Shown here: piece after piece, positions 1 to 8,671 of the stretch
Layout: each line of letters starts with the position of its first letter
Numbering within the stretch: the first letter of the stretch is position 1
Source of the DNA: Hyphomicrobiales bacterium
GTDB taxonomy: Bacteria > Pseudomonadota > Alphaproteobacteria > Rhizobiales > Phreatobacteraceae
Reading direction: 5' to 3'
DNA: 64,000 nt
Assembly (NCBI GenBank): GCA_017304475.1
Contig: JAFKKV010000014.1
Span: forward strand, 124,001 to 188,000
Made by a program: the position numbers and the translations under genes
Notes under the pieces: model-generated
What the model was told of the DNA's origin: nothing
Database searches by the model: none
Seen by the model: the letters and a program-made list of their open reading frames with translations, nothing else

Positions 1-210
1 CGGCCGCTGCCGAACGACATCCTGCGCGCCAGCTACAAGATCGCCCTCGACCTCTACAAGGAGATGTCGGAGCAGAACCCGGCCTTCAAGAAGATCTACG
101 AGCACCAGGCCGCGTTCCACCGCGACAGCCAGGCCTATTGGGCCATTTCCGACTTCTATTACGACTATATGGCGGTCTCGGCCCAGCAGCAGCGCTGGGA
201 TCGGGATTGA
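1..210 (+). CDS. TRAP transporter solute-binding protein, C-terminal fragment
   Basis: The last 69 codons of a gene that begins before the window. The tail reads ...LYKEMSEQNPAFKKIYEH... and then AYWAISDFYYDYM, which resembles the C-terminal helices of DctP-type TRAP binding proteins, in particular the 2-oxoacid/monocarboxylate-binding subgroup. Such proteins sit in the periplasm and deliver carboxylates to DctQM permeases. The permease genes are not in view and should lie upstream if present. The stop is TGA at 208-210. The family call rests on a short stretch, so the substrate cannot be given. Confidence 0.75.
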   Translation, partial: RPLPNDILRASYKIALDLYKEMSEQNPAFKKIYEHQAAFHRDSQAYWAISDFYYDYMAVSAQQQRWDRD

Positions 211-237
211 TCGGAACAGCCGCCATCCGCCTTGCCG

Positions 238-1215
238 CTATTTCAACCCGGCGAGGCGGATCGCGTCCGCGGCCTTTGCCGCCTCACTGCGCAGGAAGGC
301 GCCGAATTCCGCCGGCGTGGTGCTGCTCAGCGTCACGCCATGGGGTTCGAGCTTGGCGCGCACAGCGGGATCGTCGAGCGCCGCGCGCACCGCTGCGTTC
401 CAGCGGGCGATGATCGGTTCGGGCGTGCCTGATCGCATCACCAGCCCGAACCAGGATTTCGACGTGAAGCCCGGCAGGCCCGCCTCCGCCACCGTCGGCA
501 CATCGGGCAGCGAGGCGAGCCGCGTCTCATTGGCCACCGCGACCGCCCGGAGCGTGCCGGCGGTCACCTGTTCGCGGACATTTTGCAGGTCGCCCAGCAT
601 CATCGGCACATGGCCGCCGAGCAGGTCCTTCAGCGCCGGCGCGCTGCCGCCATAGGGCACATGGACGATCTCGACGCCGAGCCGGCGTTTCAACACCTCG
701 AAGCCGAGATGATTGGAGGCGCCGCGGCCGAACGAGGCGAAGCTCGCCGTAGCGGCATGGGCCTTGGTCCAGGCGGTCAGCTCGGCGAGGCTGTGGACGG
801 GAACCGTGGGATTGACCACCAGGACATGCGGGCTGGAGGCGAGCAGCGCCACCCCGGTGAAATCCCGGCCGGAATCATAAGGCGCCTGCTCGGCGAGCAG
901 CGGCGACACCACGAAACTGTTGGAAATGGCGAGCACGGTATAGCCGTCGGCGGGTGCCGCCGCGACGCTCTGCGAGGCGATCATCGTGCCGCCGCCCGGC
1001 TTGTTCTCGATGACAACGGCCGCGCCCCAGGCCTTGGCGGCATGTTCGGCGACGATGCGGGTAATGGCATCGGTGCCGCCGCCGGCGGCGAACGGCACGA
1101 CGACGCGAATGGTCCGCCCGGCGGCCGGATAGTCCTGGGCCCCGGCCGGCCCGGCGGTCCCCAGGAGCGCGGCGAGACATGCCGCCGCTACGATGCGCAA
1201 TCCTCGCCGCCCCAT
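238..1215 (-). CDS. TctC/Bug-family tripartite tricarboxylate transporter binding protein
   Basis: A 325-residue periplasmic binding protein of the Bug (TctC) family, normally about 320 residues. I chose the ATG at 1215 because it is preceded by a GGGAGAG ribosome site and opens with a signal peptide (RR, hydrophobic stretch, cleavage near AGAQD). The open frame continues further upstream but that part has no export signal. The mature protein starts with YPAAGRTIRVVVPFAAGGGTD, the usual Bug N-terminus, followed by the VIENKPGGG motif. These proteins bind carboxylates for TctAB permeases, which are absent here, so this is probably one of the many orphan Bug proteins. Substrate unknown. It converges on the TRAP fragment. 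Confidence 0.9.
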   Translation of the reverse strand: MGRRGLRIVAAACLAALLGTAGPAGAQDYPAAGRTIRVVVPFAAGGGTDAITRIVAEHAAKAWGAAVVIENKPGGGTMIASQSVAAAPADGYTVLAISNSFVVSPLLAEQAPYDSGRDFTGVALLASSPHVLVVNPTVPVHSLAELTAWTKAHAATASFASFGRGASNHLGFEVLKRRLGVEIVHVPYGGSAPALKDLLGGHVPMMLGDLQNVREQVTAGTLRAVAVANETRLASLPDVPTVAEAGLPGFTSKSWFGLVMRSGTPEPIIARWNAAVRAALDDPAVRAKLEPHGVTLSSTTPAEFGAFLRSEAAKAADAIRLAGLK

Positions 1216-1477
1216 GGCGCTCTCCCGGTCATCGACCCGCCGTTGAACCACGGCTGCGTTGACGCAAAAGCTAGCAAGGTTCCGCACCGATGCCAGCCTT
1301 TTGGCGGCCCGCCGGCCGCTGCCCTCGTCTGCGCCGGCCTCATGCCACGGCCCGCTGGCGCGGCTCCGCGATGTTTCGACCCGCCGCCGCCGCATCGCAG
1401 ACCAGCCCGGTTCCGGGGATGACGGCGTGACCGCAATCGGCCACCAATAGCCGCCAGTTTCAACCCGCGAGACATCC

Positions 1478-2971
1478 ATGACCATGCGCATCGCCTGTGG
1501 CGGCTTCATGCACGAGACCAATACCTTCGTTCCTGAGCCGACCGGCTGGGCGAGCTTCAACCAGGCCGGCGCCTGGCCGGGCTTCACCCGCGGCGACACG
1601 ATCCCGGCCAAATTCGCGCCGTTCAACATCGCCATTGCCGGCTTCATGGACGTGGCGATCGCCGCCGGCCACACGATCGTGCCGCTGTCCTGGTCGTTCG
1701 CCCAGCCCTCCGGCCGAGTTGCCGACAGCGTCTTCGAGCGCGCTTCGGCCTATCTCATCGCCGATATCGCCGATGCCGCGCCCGACGCGGTGTTCCTGGA
1801 ACTGCACGGCGCCATGACCACCGAGACCATCGAGGACGCCGAAGGCGAATTGCTGCGCCGGGTGCGCCGGCTGGTCGGTCCGGACGTGCCCATCGTCGCC
1901 TCCCTCGACCTGCATGCCAATGTCACCCAGTTGATGGTCGACAATGCCAGTTTCATGTCGGCCTATCGCACCTATCCCCATATCGACTGGCTGCAGACCG
2001 GCCAGCGTGTCGGCCGCTGGTTCGACACGGTGCGCGCCTGGGGCCCCAGGCCGGCCCGCGCCTTCCGCCAGATGCCGTTCCTGATCCCGATCGCCTCGGG
2101 CTGCTCGATGATCCAGCCGATGAAGGGGCTTTATGCGCTGCTCGAGGAGATCGAGGCGGAAACCGGCGTGCACCTGTCGCTCTGCCCGGGCTTCCCCTCG
2201 GCCGACATCTTCGACATGGGCGCCACCGTCATCGGTTACGGCGCCGACCAGGCCGAGGTCGACGCAGCCGTCGACCGGCTCGCCAAGGCGGTGATCCGCT
2301 CGGAGGCCGCCTTCCTCGAACACCTCGCCAAACCGCGTGACGAGGCCCTCGACACCGCCTTTTCCCGCGCCGCCTCGGCCTCGAAGCCGGTGATCATCGC
2401 CGACACCCAGGACAATCCCGGCGCCGGCGGCTCGTCGATCACCACCGGTTTCCTGAAGGCGCTGATCGCCCGCAAGGCCGAGAACACGCTCGCCGCCCTG
2501 TTCCATGAACCGGCCATCGCGGCGAAGGCCCATCAAGCCGGCATCGGGCAGACCATCGACGTCACCTTCGCCGCCCATGGCACGGGCCCGGGCGAGGAGC
2601 CGCTGGCGGCCTCAGCCGAGGTCATCGCCATTTCCGACGGCCGCTTCACCGGCACCGGCCCCATGGTCGGCGGCCAGCCGATCCATATGGGCCCCTCGGC
2701 CTGGCTCCGGATCGGCGGCGTCGACGTGGTGGTCGGCACGGTGCGCCAGCAGCCGCATTGCATCGCGGTCGCCACCCATCTCGGCGTCGACATCACCGGC
2801 TACAAGGTGGTGGTGCTGAAGAGCTCGGTGCATTTCCGCGGCGACTGGCAGCCCTATGCCGACAGTGTCGTGGTCGGCGCCTCGCCGGGCGCGGCCCTCG
2901 ACGATACCGGCGTCATTCCGTTCGAGCATCTGCGCCCGAACGTCCGCCGCCGGCCCATGTCCAATACGTAA
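1478..2971 (+). CDS. M81 family metallopeptidase (MlrC-like)
   Basis: A 497-residue protein of the MlrC/M81 family, normally about 490 residues. Family motifs are in order: GGFMHETNTF near the N-terminus, FLELHGAMTTE (His110), SLDLHANVT (Asp144, His146), AYRTYPHID (His168) and DTQDNPGAGG near residue 310. MlrC was named for degradation of linearised microcystin, but most members sit in general amino-acid or amide catabolism loci and have no proven substrate. Here it is divergent from a Bug binding protein and convergent with a ketopantoate-reductase-like gene. A second ATG two codons downstream (1484) is an equally possible start. No signal peptide, so cytoplasmic. Confidence 0.9.
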   Translation: MTMRIACGGFMHETNTFVPEPTGWASFNQAGAWPGFTRGDTIPAKFAPFNIAIAGFMDVAIAAGHTIVPLSWSFAQPSGRVADSVFERASAYLIADIADAAPDAVFLELHGAMTTETIEDAEGELLRRVRRLVGPDVPIVASLDLHANVTQLMVDNASFMSAYRTYPHIDWLQTGQRVGRWFDTVRAWGPRPARAFRQMPFLIPIASGCSMIQPMKGLYALLEEIEAETGVHLSLCPGFPSADIFDMGATVIGYGADQAEVDAAVDRLAKAVIRSEAAFLEHLAKPRDEALDTAFSRAASASKPVIIADTQDNPGAGGSSITTGFLKALIARKAENTLAALFHEPAIAAKAHQAGIGQTIDVTFAAHGTGPGEEPLAASAEVIAISDGRFTGTGPMVGGQPIHMGPSAWLRIGGVDVVVGTVRQQPHCIAVATHLGVDITGYKVVVLKSSVHFRGDWQPYADSVVVGASPGAALDDTGVIPFEHLRPNVRRRPMSNT

Positions 2972-3022
2972 CTAGTCAAATGCGCAACGGGCCCAATGCG
3001 TGCCCCGGTCTGGTCGCGGCGG

Positions 3023-4003
3023 TCAGCGCTTGTGCTGGATCGCCGCGTCCAGGCCGCGCAGCAGCGGCAGGATGACGTCGATGGTCGGCGTGGCGATGCC
3101 GGCCTCGCGGCCGAAGGCCTGGACCTGGCCGACAATGGCCTCCACTTCCATCGGCCGGCCGGCCTCGACATCCTGCAGCATGGACGAACGGCCGCCGGCA
3201 CGCCCGGCCGGCGGATTGACGATGGCCTGCGGATCGACGCTGTCGCCGAAATCCCAGCCGAGCGCCCGGGCAACCTCGACCGTCTCGTTGATCAGGCCGC
3301 GCCCGACCTCGCCGATGCCCGGTGCCGTCGACCATTCGGCGGTCGGCACGCGGGTGATCGCCGAGAGGGGATTGCCAGCGACATTGCGGAACAGCTTTTC
3401 CCACATGTCGCGGCGGATATCCTCGGAGACCGGCGCGTTCAGGCCGGCCGCCTCGAACAGTTCGGCGGCGGCTTCCGCGCGCGGCGACCGATCGCCGGTC
3501 GGCTCGCCGATGATCCACTTATTGGCGGCGAAATGAGTGACGACGCCCGGCTGCTTCAGCGCATTGGAGGAATAGACCACCCCGCCCAGCACGCAATCGG
3601 GGCCGAGTTCGCGCCATAGCAGGCCGCCCGGATCGAGCAGCGCCAGCGAGCCGCCGTCGTCGATGCCATGGCGCCACCACCAGGGAATGCCGTTGTTGAA
3701 GAACAGGGCCGCGGCGCTCGGCGCCAGCAGCCGCTTCAAGGGCTTGGCGACCGCCGGCAGCGACGGCGCCTTCAGGGACAGCACGACCAGGTCCTGCGGC
3801 GGCAGCTCGCCGGGATCGTCGGTGGCGGCGAAAGGCTTGCCGCCGATCACCTTGCCCTCGGTCTCCAGGAACAGGCCGTTCTCGCGGATCGCGGCGAGGT
3901 GCGCCCCGCGCGCCACCACCGAGACCTCGGCATCTCCCTTGGCGATCAAACGCGCGGCGAGATGGCCGCCGACGGCGCCGGCCCCATAGACACAGACTTT
4001 CAT
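3023..4003 (-). CDS. ketopantoate reductase (ApbA/PanE) family protein
   Basis: A 326-residue NADPH-dependent reductase of the ApbA/PanE family. The N-terminal Rossmann motif is YGAGAVGG (residues 6-13). The C-terminal catalytic pattern KLFRN...N (Lys203, Asn207, Asn211) is intact. The enzyme converts 2-dehydropantoate to pantoate in pantothenate synthesis, but this family contains many paralogues acting on other 2-oxo acids. It lies 31 bases downstream of an FAD oxidase gene on the same strand, in a catabolic rather than a vitamin context, so a different 2-oxoacid substrate is quite possible. I therefore give no gene symbol. Confidence 0.87.
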   Translation of the reverse strand: MKVCVYGAGAVGGHLAARLIAKGDAEVSVVARGAHLAAIRENGLFLETEGKVIGGKPFAATDDPGELPPQDLVVLSLKAPSLPAVAKPLKRLLAPSAAALFFNNGIPWWWRHGIDDGGSLALLDPGGLLWRELGPDCVLGGVVYSSNALKQPGVVTHFAANKWIIGEPTGDRSPRAEAAAELFEAAGLNAPVSEDIRRDMWEKLFRNVAGNPLSAITRVPTAEWSTAPGIGEVGRGLINETVEVARALGWDFGDSVDPQAIVNPPAGRAGGRSSMLQDVEAGRPMEVEAIVGQVQAFGREAGIATPTIDVILPLLRGLDAAIQHKR

Positions 4004-4034
4004 GTGAAGCTCTCCCGGCGGCTCTGCCGCGCGA

Positions 4035-5216
4035 TCAGATGACGTTCAGTTCCAGCACCGGCTTGCCGCTTAGGATGCGGTCACAACCGAACACCGACAG
4101 ATCCAGCGACCGGTAGCCGCCAAACATGATCTGTTCCGCCACGGCGCGGCCGGCGGCTGGCGCCTGCTGCAGCCCGTGACCGGAGAAGCCGTTGATGAAT
4201 TGCAGATTGCCGATCTCGGGATGCGGTCCGAGGATGGCATTGTGATCGAGCGTATTGAAGTCGTAATGACCGGCCCAGGCGCGGATCAGGCGCAATTCTT
4301 CGAGAGCCGGGATGCGGGTCGCCCAGGCCGGCCAGACATAGGTTTCGAACTGGTCGTGATCCGGTTCGAAATCGCCATAGGCCGCCGGATCCGGGTCGTT
4401 CTCGCCCGGTCCCCAGCCGCCGATGATCAGGTCGCGCTCGGGCCTGAGCCAGACGCCTGAGGGGTCGACGATCAGCGGCATGTTGGCGAAGGCCGCCGGG
4501 CATTTCGCCACGAACACCGTGCGCTTGCGCGGTTCGACCGGCAGCGCGATGCCTGCGCTTTCGGCCAGCCGCCCGGCCCAGGCGCCGGCCGCCAGCACGC
4601 AGGTGCCGCAGGTCACCTGTTCGCCGTCGGAAAGCGTCACCCCGGTGATGCGGTTGCCGTCGCGCGCGAGGCTTTTGACCTCGGCCTTCTGATAGACCGC
4701 GCCGGCCTCGCGGGCCGCCTTGCGGAACAGGTCGAGCAGCATGGCGGCATCGAACCAGCCTTCGCCGGTCCGCCCCCAGGCGCCGGCCGCCAGCTCCTCG
4801 GTGCTGAGCCAGGGAAAGCGCTGTTTCAGCTCTTCCGGCGACAACAGCAGGATGTCGGCGCCTTCCGCACTCTGCGTCCGCCAATTGGCTTCGAGCACAC
4901 CGCGGCCGGTCTCGCTCGCCAGGATCAGGTAGCCGCCTTCGTGAAAGCCGATATCGGCCTCCGGATTGAAGCGCTCCTTCAGGCCGCGAATGATCTCGAT
5001 GCCGAATCGGCTCATCCGGATGTTTTCCGGGGTCGAGAACTGCTGGCGGATCGAAGCGGCCGAGAGCGTGGTCGACGACTGGGCATAGCTCGGGTCGCGC
5101 TCGATGACCCGCACCGAGCCGGCATAGCCGAGCTCCTTCTTGAGGAAATAGGCGGCACAGGATCCCATGATCCCGCCGCCGACGATCAGAACATCCGTAT
5201 CAGTCACGCGCCGCAC
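4035..5216 (-). CDS. DAO-type FAD-dependent oxidoreductase
   Basis: A 393-residue flavoprotein of the D-amino acid oxidase/DadA/sarcosine oxidase superfamily. The dinucleotide-binding motif VLIVGGGIMGSCAAYFL lies at about residues 9-25. The C-terminal signature NGFSGHGLQQAPAAGRAVAE, which contacts FAD, is also present. Such enzymes oxidise amines or N-alkyl amino acids to imines. The substrate is not evident. The start is a GTG at 5216; another GTG three codons later (5207) is possible and neither has a strong ribosome site. It is followed by the ketopantoate-reductase-like gene and is probably co-transcribed with it: an imine or 2-oxoacid from the oxidase could feed the reductase (inference). 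Confidence 0.87.
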   Translation of the reverse strand: MRRVTDTDVLIVGGGIMGSCAAYFLKKELGYAGSVRVIERDPSYAQSSTTLSAASIRQQFSTPENIRMSRFGIEIIRGLKERFNPEADIGFHEGGYLILASETGRGVLEANWRTQSAEGADILLLSPEELKQRFPWLSTEELAAGAWGRTGEGWFDAAMLLDLFRKAAREAGAVYQKAEVKSLARDGNRITGVTLSDGEQVTCGTCVLAAGAWAGRLAESAGIALPVEPRKRTVFVAKCPAAFANMPLIVDPSGVWLRPERDLIIGGWGPGENDPDPAAYGDFEPDHDQFETYVWPAWATRIPALEELRLIRAWAGHYDFNTLDHNAILGPHPEIGNLQFINGFSGHGLQQAPAAGRAVAEQIMFGGYRSLDLSVFGCDRILSGKPVLELNVI

Positions 5217-5348
5217 AACCCTGAAGCAAAGGAACCCGATCTAAGCGAAAGGACGATGGCACGGCCGCCGCAAGGCGGCTAGCCTTGGGCCAGTCGCCCA
5301 GCGCATAGCGCCTTTTCGGACCGCCCGCCAATCCCCGGACCGCCCAAC

Positions 5349-6239
5349 ATGTCGAACCGCCCCCGCCGCTCCGTCCTCTACATGCCGGGCTCCAATGCCC
5401 GCGCGCTCGACAAGGCGCGCACCTTGCCCGCCGACGTGGTCATTCTCGACCTCGAGGACGCGGTGGCGCCCGACGCCAAGGCAATCGCGCGCGATCAGGT
5501 CGCCGCGGCCGTGACGGCCGGCGGCTTCGGCCATCGCGAGGTGGTGGTGCGCCTCAACGGGCTGGAGACCCCCTGGGGCCAGGCCGATCTCGCCGCTGTC
5601 GCCGCGACCGGCCCGGACGTCATCCTCATCCCGAAGGTCAATAGCGGCGACGACCTGGTCGCGGCCGGCCGGGCGCTCGCCGAGGCCGGAGCGCCCGGTC
5701 GCACGCGGGTCTGGGCGATGATGGAGACCCCACTCGCCATGCTGAATGCCGGGGCCATTGCGGCTGCCGCCGGCAATCCCTCGACCAGGCTTTCCGGTTT
5801 CGTCATGGGCACCAACGACCTCGCCAAGGAAACCGGCGCACGCCTCGTGCCCGGCCGCGCGCCGATGAATTCCTGGCTGATGACCTGCCTCGCCGCGGCC
5901 CGCGCCCATGGCCTCGTCATCGTCGACGGCGTCTGGAACGAGATCGCCGACGAAGCGGGCTTCATCAGGGAATGCGCCGAGGCCCGCGACATGGGTTTCG
6001 ACGGCAAGACCCTGATCCACCCGAACCAGATCGCCGGCTGCAACCAGGCCTTCTCGCCGGCCGAGACCGAGGTCGCCTGGGCGCGCAAGATCATTTCAGC
6101 CTTCGAACAGCCGGAGAACGCCGCCAAAGGCGCGCTGCAGGTCGAGGGCCGCATGGTGGAGCGGCTGCATGCCGACATGGCGCGCCGCCTGGTCGCCATT
6201 GCCGAGGCCATTGCCGCCCGCGAGATGCCGGCGGCCTAG
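5349..6239 (+). CDS. HpcH/HpaI aldolase / citrate lyase beta-like CoA ester lyase
   Basis: A 296-residue TIM-barrel lyase of the CitE-like family. The N-terminus RSVLYMPGSNARALDKA and the following DVVILDLEDAVAPDAK are diagnostic, the Glu-Asp pair being the Mg-binding region. GKTLIHPNQI near residue 225 is the usual CoA-ester-lyase C-terminal motif. Family members cleave malyl-CoA, methylmalyl-CoA, citramalyl-CoA or related esters. As a stand-alone protein without CitF/CitD it is not part of citrate lyase. It is divergent from the FAD oxidase. Exact substrate unknown. Confidence 0.88.
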   Translation: MSNRPRRSVLYMPGSNARALDKARTLPADVVILDLEDAVAPDAKAIARDQVAAAVTAGGFGHREVVVRLNGLETPWGQADLAAVAATGPDVILIPKVNSGDDLVAAGRALAEAGAPGRTRVWAMMETPLAMLNAGAIAAAAGNPSTRLSGFVMGTNDLAKETGARLVPGRAPMNSWLMTCLAAARAHGLVIVDGVWNEIADEAGFIRECAEARDMGFDGKTLIHPNQIAGCNQAFSPAETEVAWARKIISAFEQPENAAKGALQVEGRMVERLHADMARRLVAIAEAIAAREMPAA

Positions 6240-6876
6240 GTACCAGCACGGGTAGCGCTCCTCGAAAGCGCGCGCCGGAACCACTGATCTTTACCTCTCC
6301 CCGGCGGGGAGAGGTCGACTGCGCCTAGCGTTGAGAGAACGCATCTCGCGTTCGCTCAATGCTACGGCGAGCGGTCGGGAGAGGGGGCGAGGCGCTCGCC
6401 GCGTGAGCACCATGCGAAGCGCGCAACGCTTTGTTCTGAAAGACCTACTCCCCCTCTCCCGGCCTTCGGCCGACCTCTCCCCGCCGGGGAGAGGTGAAGA
6501 GTGGTGGTTCCTGCGCGAAATTTCGAAGCGTGACCCATTCGGGCACGTCTGAAGGATGTGTGCGGACGCTAGACGGTCGGGAGTGGGGGCGAGGCGCCGA
6601 TCGAGCGGTCACCATGCAAAATGCCCAAAACCTTGCTCCGAATGCATAATTCCTCATCTCCCGGTGCCGGCCTGCCGACCTTCCCTGGCAAGGGGAGGTG
6701 AGGCGATACCCCCGCGGCGACCTCGTCATCGACGCGGCGCGCGCGTGCCGCAGCCCTTGGCAGACCGGGCCGCCGAGGGCCTCGCCCGCACATCTGGCAT
6801 CAGCTGATTAGCCCGGCTGCCCCGTTGCCCTCTCCGGCACTTCGTGACACAGGGGGTATCGCAAACGAGGACCACC
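6240..6876. repeat. Gene-free region with two copies of a GC-rich dispersed repeat
   Basis: No credible gene lies in these 637 bases. A short palindrome (ACCTCTCCCCGGCGGGGAGAGGT, 6293-6315) recurs in reverse orientation at about 6473-6495, so the stretch 6275-6315 and 6460-6512 forms a long imperfect inverted repeat. The unit containing CGGTCGGGAGAGGGGGCGAGGCG and a nearby CACCATGC at about 6370-6512 occurs again, diverged, at about 6573-6705. These look like the dispersed intergenic repeats of Rhizobiales genomes. They may form stem-loops between the convergent or tandem transcripts; no function is shown. Confidence 0.7.
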
Positions 6877-7467
6877 ATGGGCGCGACGACCGCCGAGATC
6901 GACACGACAGGCCTGCGCGCCGCGCTCGGCACGCGGTCGATCGTGCTCGTCGGCCTGATGGGCGCCGGCAAGACCTCGATCGGCCGCCGGCTCGCGCAGC
7001 GCATTGGCCTGCCCTTCATCGACGCCGACCACGAGATCGAGAAGGCCCATGTCATGTCGATCCCGGAAATCTTCGAAAAACACGGCGAGGCCTATTTCCG
7101 CGCCGGCGAGGTCCGTGTCGTCTCGCGCATCCTGAAGGACGGTCCGCAGGTGCTGGCGACCGGCGGCGGCGCCTTCATGAACCCCGAAACCCGTGCCAAT
7201 ATCCGCGCCCACGGCATTTCGCTCTGGCTCAAGGCCGATCTCGACGTGCTGATGCGCCGGGTCCGGCGGCGCAGCGACCGTCCGCTACTGAAACAGGCCG
7301 ATCCGGAAGCGGTGCTGCGCCGCCTGATGGAAGAGCGCTACCCGGTCTATGCCGAAGCCGACCTCGCCATCGTCTCGCGCGAGGCCTCGCACGAGGAGAT
7401 CGTCGAGGAGGCGGTCGGCGTGCTGGTCGACCGGCTGCTGGGCCCTAAGGAGTTGAAGCAGCCGTGA
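6877..7467 (+). CDS. aroK: shikimate kinase
   Basis: A 196-residue shikimate kinase catalysing ATP-dependent 3-phosphorylation of shikimate in the aromatic amino acid pathway. The P-loop GLMGAGKTS (Lys32) is followed by the shikimate-binding DADHEIE, and by TGGGAF; RSDRPLL is the lid region. I chose ATG 6877, which has GAGG six bases upstream. An in-frame GTG at 6844 would add 11 residues without a good ribosome site. The gene overlaps aroB by four bases, so the two are translationally coupled, the standard arrangement in Rhizobiales. Confidence 0.95.
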   Translation: MGATTAEIDTTGLRAALGTRSIVLVGLMGAGKTSIGRRLAQRIGLPFIDADHEIEKAHVMSIPEIFEKHGEAYFRAGEVRVVSRILKDGPQVLATGGGAFMNPETRANIRAHGISLWLKADLDVLMRRVRRRSDRPLLKQADPEAVLRRLMEERYPVYAEADLAIVSREASHEEIVEEAVGVLVDRLLGPKELKQP

Positions 7468-8600
7468 GCGCCGCATCCGAGCCAGATACCGTCACCAGCG
7501 TCCCGGTCGCGCTGGGTGAACGCTCCTACGACATCCTGATCGGTTCCGGCCTGCTCGCCGGCGCCGGTGCGACCATCGCCGCGCGCTTTCCCGGCCGCGC
7601 GGTCGCCATCGTCACCGACGAGACGGTCGGCGGCCTGCACGGTCAGGCGCTCGAGCGGAGCCTCGACGCATCAGGCATCCGCCACGTCCGGATCAGCGTG
7701 CCGCCGGGCGAGGCGACCAAGCGCTTCGCCATGCTCGAACAGGTGGTCGATCAATTGCTGGCCGCCCGCATGGAGCGCGGCGACCTGGTCGTGGCGCTCG
7801 GCGGCGGCGTGGTCGGCGACCTCGCCGGCTTCGCCGCGGCCATCGTCCGGCGCGGCATGGGCTTCGTGCAGATGCCGACCAGCCTGCTCGCCCAGGTCGA
7901 TTCCTCGGTCGGCGGCAAGACCGGCATCAATTCCCGCCACGGCAAGAACCTGATCGGCGCCTTCTACCAGCCCGGCCTGGTGCTGGCCGATACCGACGTG
8001 CTCGACACCTTGTCGACCCGCGAGTTCCGCGCCGGTTATGCCGAGGTCGCCAAATACGGCCTGATCGACGATCCCGGCTTTTTCGGCTGGCTCGAAACCC
8101 ATTGGCGCGGGGTGTTCCAGGGCGGCCGCGACCGGGTCCAGGCGATCGCCACCTCCTGCCGGGCCAAGGCCGCCGTGGTCGCCCGCGACGAGACCGAGAC
8201 CGGCGACCGCGCCTTGCTCAATCTCGGCCATACTTTCGGCCATGCGCTGGAAGCGGCGACCCAATATGACGGCACGCGGCTCGTCCATGGCGAAGGCGTC
8301 GCCATCGGCATGGCGCAGGCCTACCGCTTTTCGGTCAGTCTCGGCCTCTGCGCCGCCGATGAGGCGGAGCGCATGCGCGCCCATCTGACCGCCGTTGGAT
8401 TGCCGACCGAACTCGCCCATATTCCCGGAGGCGTCGGCGATGTCGACCGGCTGATGAGCGCGATCCAGCAGGACAAGAAGGTGACGCGCGGCGCGCTCAC
8501 CTTCATCCTGACGCGCGGCATCGGGCGGAGCTTCATCGCCAAGGACGTCGATCCGGCGGCCGTGCGCTCGTTCCTGGCGGAAGAGCTCGCGCGCCGCTAG
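7464..8600 (+). CDS. aroB: 3-dehydroquinate synthase
   Basis: A 378-residue enzyme converting DAHP to 3-dehydroquinate, the second shikimate step, using NAD and a divalent metal. Seen are VPPGEATKRF (about residue 79), the NAD-binding GGGVVGDLAGF (113-123), QMPTSLLAQVDSSVGGKTGIN (136-156) and the metal-site HTFGHALE plus VHGEGVAIGM. Length and motifs match a complete enzyme. Translation starts at a GTG that overlaps the aroK stop. A CorC/HlyC-type membrane protein follows 71 bases downstream. Confidence 0.96.
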   Translation: MSAASEPDTVTSVPVALGERSYDILIGSGLLAGAGATIAARFPGRAVAIVTDETVGGLHGQALERSLDASGIRHVRISVPPGEATKRFAMLEQVVDQLLAARMERGDLVVALGGGVVGDLAGFAAAIVRRGMGFVQMPTSLLAQVDSSVGGKTGINSRHGKNLIGAFYQPGLVLADTDVLDTLSTREFRAGYAEVAKYGLIDDPGFFGWLETHWRGVFQGGRDRVQAIATSCRAKAAVVARDETETGDRALLNLGHTFGHALEAATQYDGTRLVHGEGVAIGMAQAYRFSVSLGLCAADEAERMRAHLTAVGLPTELAHIPGGVGDVDRLMSAIQQDKKVTRGALTFILTRGIGRSFIAKDVDPAAVRSFLAEELARR

Positions 8601-8671
8601 CGTCGGCCGGTGCGGGGTCGGCCGCATGCGGGGCTGTGAGGTTAGCCGCCTCCCCGGCGGCCGAGGAGATC

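Noticed and set aside
6240..6876. CRISPR-like array
   Set aside because: The repeats are few, unequally spaced and imperfect, with no constant spacer length.
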